Part shown: piece after piece, positions 6,221 through 8,197 of the stretch | Layout of the letters: the number at the start of each line of letters is the position of its first letter | How positions within the stretch are numbered: position 1 is the first letter of the stretch | Assembly (NCBI GenBank): GCA_020024595.1 | Contig: JAHHTO010000107.1 | Coordinates: 1 to 8,197 of the forward strand | Direction of reading: 5' to 3' | Length of the DNA stretch: 8,197 bases | Source of the DNA: Schaedlerella sp. | GTDB taxonomy: Bacteria > Bacillota > Clostridia > Lachnospirales > Lachnospiraceae | Notes under the pieces: model-generated | Seen by the model: only the letters and a program-made list of their open reading frames with translations | Told to the model about the DNA's origin: nothing | Database searches by the model: none | Made by a program: the position numbers and the translations under genes

Positions 6221-8197
6221 TTATTTCTCCAGTTCATCCTCCAACAGGTCAACCGACACCAGTGTAGAGATTCCTTTCTCCTGCATAGTAATTCCATAAA
6301 GGCGATCTGCCGCCGTCATTGTACCACGTCGATGTGTAATAACGATAAACTGTGTGTTCTGCGTCAGTTTATGCAGATACTTTGCGAACCTTCCTACATT
6401 ACTATCATCCAGAGCTGCTTCAATCTCATCCAGCAAACAGAACGGAGATGGTTTTAAATTCTGAATTGCAAACAAAAGTGAAATAGCTGTCAACGCCTTT
6501 TCTCCTCCTGAAAGCTGCATCATATTCTGCAGTTTCTTTCCCGGCGGCTGAGCAATAATCCGGATTCCTGCTTCTAGAATATCTTCGTCCTCCATCAGTT
6601 CCAATGTTCCCTTTCCACCGCCAAATAACTGCTTGAACACCTTATCGAATTCGGTGGAAATCAATGCAAACTGTTCCTGAAACTGTTTGCGCATTGCACG
6701 ATCCAGTTCCTCAATAATCTTCACAAGAGTCGCCTCTGCTTCTACCAAATCATCATGTTGAACCTTCAGAAATTCATATCTCTCAGATACATTTTTATAA
6801 TCTTCAATTGCATTGACATTAACATTTCCAAGCTTTCGAATTTCATTTTTTAACATCTGAATTTGCCGTTTCATGTACGCCAGATCCGTCAGATTTGTAT
6901 CTCTGAGTTCCATGGCACGCCCATAAGTCAGCTCATATTCATCCCACATATAGTTAATCTGCTTATCTGATGCTTCCTCGTAGGATTCCTTTTGGCTGTT
7001 CAGACGGAAACATTCTTTGTCCAAATCTGCCATATGTTTGGAAAGGTCTTCACGTTTTCCAAGAAACGCCTTATTTTTCTGATTGAGTTCTTCTCTCTTG
7101 GCCACCTGAATTTTGATTTCTTCCTGAATCTCTGCAAAAAGTTCCGTGGAGTCCGAAATCGTTTTACGCAAATCTTCAATCTCTGCTTCTCTCTCTGCGA
7201 TCTCCCCGGATGCATTTCCCTTCTGCTGCTCCAATTCTTTTAACTCTTCTTCAAATCTTGCCGTTTCTTCCATTACACGGCTTATATTTTCTAAAATAAA
7301 TGCATTCTGCTGTTCCAGATTTGCAAAAGCAAGATGCACTTCTTCAGACTGCTTCAACTGCACTGCCTCATCAGCACGCTCTTTTTCCAGATACTTCTGG
7401 AGCTCTTCTATCTTCTCATTCAATTCCCTTTCCAGACGTTCCGATATTTCCAACTCCATCTGAATCGAGTCCTCATTATCCAAAATCTCTTTTAAACGTC
7501 CGGCGAGTTCTTCCTGTTCTTTTTTATAAATCCGGTGTTGTTCTGCAAGTTCCCGAAGTCTTCCCTCCACCTGATCCTTATTCATTTTCACCGTATTTTC
7601 TGAGATAGACGCACGACTTAATTTCTGTTGCAGCCCGTCATTCTCATTGTAGCAGGCCGCACGCTGTTCCTTCAGTTCACTGACATCTTTTTCCATTGCG
7701 TCCATATCTTTTTTAAGCATCGCAACCGTTTCTTCAAATTCCTCAATTTCACGGCGCCGGCTTAACAGATTGCTGGAATTCTTAAATGCACCACCCGTCA
7801 TGGAGCCTCCCGGATTAATCAAATCTCCTTCCAAAGTCACAAGCCGCAGGGACTGCCTGTATTTCCTTGCGATTGCAATTCCATTGTCAATATGATCCAC
7901 CACAATAGTTCGTCCCAACAGCTGATCTGCCAACCCTTGAAATCTTTTTTCCACGGAAACCAGTGTATTTGCCAGTCCGATAACCCCCGGTTCCGCTAAT
8001 GCACCTTCATTACGGATACTTCCGCTTCCATGTATGCTTGTTAACGGAAGAAATGTGGCACGTCCAAACTTGTTCTGTTTCAAATACTGAATCATCCTCT
8101 TTGCTGTTTCTTCCGTATCTGTCACAATATTTTGAATACTACCGCCGAGCGCGGTTTCTACCGCAATTTCGTATTCCTTCTCTACTTTGATGATATC
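6221..8197 (-). CDS. smc: Chromosome segregation protein SMC, C-terminal half (5' end beyond window)
   Basis: SMC is the ATPase of the bacterial condensin complex with ScpA and ScpB, which loops and aligns chromosome arms. The visible 658 codons begin inside the hinge. They start DIIKVEKEYEIAVETALGGS in frame at the right edge, and the hinge ends at the glycine-rich GDLINPGGSMTGG (124-136 of the fragment). A long Glu/Lys/Gln-rich coiled coil (about 140-500) follows. The ATPase tail domain then has the ABC signature LSGGEKALTA (562-571), a Walker B with catalytic Glu in PFCLLDEIEAALDD, and a switch His in VITHRRGTM. Full SMC is about 1,190 aa, so the Walker A head, first coil and part of the hinge lie outside. 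The internal GTG at 8125 is not the start, since the frame stays open with conserved SMC sequence upstream. It is followed by ftsY after 53 bp, the order common in Firmicutes. Confidence 0.97.
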   Translation of the reverse strand, partial: DIIKVEKEYEIAVETALGGSIQNIVTDTEETAKRMIQYLKQNKFGRATFLPLTSIHGSGSIRNEGALAEPGVIGLANTLVSVEKRFQGLADQLLGRTIVVDHIDNGIAIARKYRQSLRLVTLEGDLINPGGSMTGGAFKNSSNLLSRRREIEEFEETVAMLKKDMDAMEKDVSELKEQRAACYNENDGLQQKLSRASISENTVKMNKDQVEGRLRELAEQHRIYKKEQEELAGRLKEILDNEDSIQMELEISERLERELNEKIEELQKYLEKERADEAVQLKQSEEVHLAFANLEQQNAFILENISRVMEETARFEEELKELEQQKGNASGEIAEREAEIEDLRKTISDSTELFAEIQEEIKIQVAKREELNQKNKAFLGKREDLSKHMADLDKECFRLNSQKESYEEASDKQINYMWDEYELTYGRAMELRDTNLTDLAYMKRQIQMLKNEIRKLGNVNVNAIEDYKNVSERYEFLKVQHDDLVEAEATLVKIIEELDRAMRKQFQEQFALISTEFDKVFKQLFGGGKGTLELMEDEDILEAGIRIIAQPPGKKLQNMMQLSGGEKALTAISLLFAIQNLKPSPFCLLDEIEAALDDSNVGRFAKYLHKLTQNTQFIVITHRRGTMTAADRLYGITMQEKGISTLVSVDLLEDELEK

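Noticed and set aside
8123..8125. GTG at 8125 as the start of a 634-aa protein
   Set aside because: The frame stays open to the window edge with 24 further codons of conserved SMC hinge sequence, so this is an internal codon of smc.
1..8197. CRISPR array, insertion sequence, prophage or defence system
   Set aside because: No direct-repeat arrays, terminal inverted repeats, transposase, integrase or nuclease motifs are present, and all long frames are assigned to housekeeping families apart from the DUF512 protein.

Overview
The window is an ordinary chromosomal housekeeping stretch from a low-to-moderate G+C Gram-positive anaerobe. It most likely comes from the Clostridia, in the Lachnospiraceae style. 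The evidence is a DUF512 radical-SAM-like gene directly upstream of der, a long (391 aa) PRPP synthetase variant, an smc-ftsY pair, AGGAG-type ribosome binding sites, and vegetative promoters with extended -10 elements. The family-level placement is inference from gene content, not from a search.

Layout: two leftward transcription units flank one rightward gene. On the left, minus strand, a DUF512-domain protein (1135-2460) is followed 22 bp later by der, the double-GTPase ribosome-assembly factor, which runs off the left edge. In the centre, plus strand, prs (2682-3857) makes PRPP. Its promoter lies back to back with the promoter of the DUF512-der unit in a 221-bp divergent intergenic region that also encodes a 5'-UTR hairpin. 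On the right, minus strand, smc (partial, C-terminal half), ftsY and ilvA lie in one direction with two 53-bp gaps and no visible terminator or good promoter between them. They look like the end of an operon whose start is beyond the right edge. The operon and prs converge on a strong bidirectional intrinsic terminator at 3885-3935.

How the genes work together: smc (chromosome organisation), ftsY (SRP receptor, membrane protein targeting) and der (50S assembly) are core growth genes. ilvA (threonine to 2-oxobutyrate, towards isoleucine) and prs (PRPP for purines, pyrimidines, His, Trp and NAD) are metabolic genes placed among them. The only protein of unknown function is the DUF512 protein. 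I found no mobile element, CRISPR array, tRNA, rRNA, phage gene or defence system, and nothing I would call a new biological system. The points most worth a second look are the uncharacterised DUF512-der pairing, the divergent Prs variant, the symmetric overlapping divergent promoters, the prs leader hairpin, and ilvA directly following ftsY.
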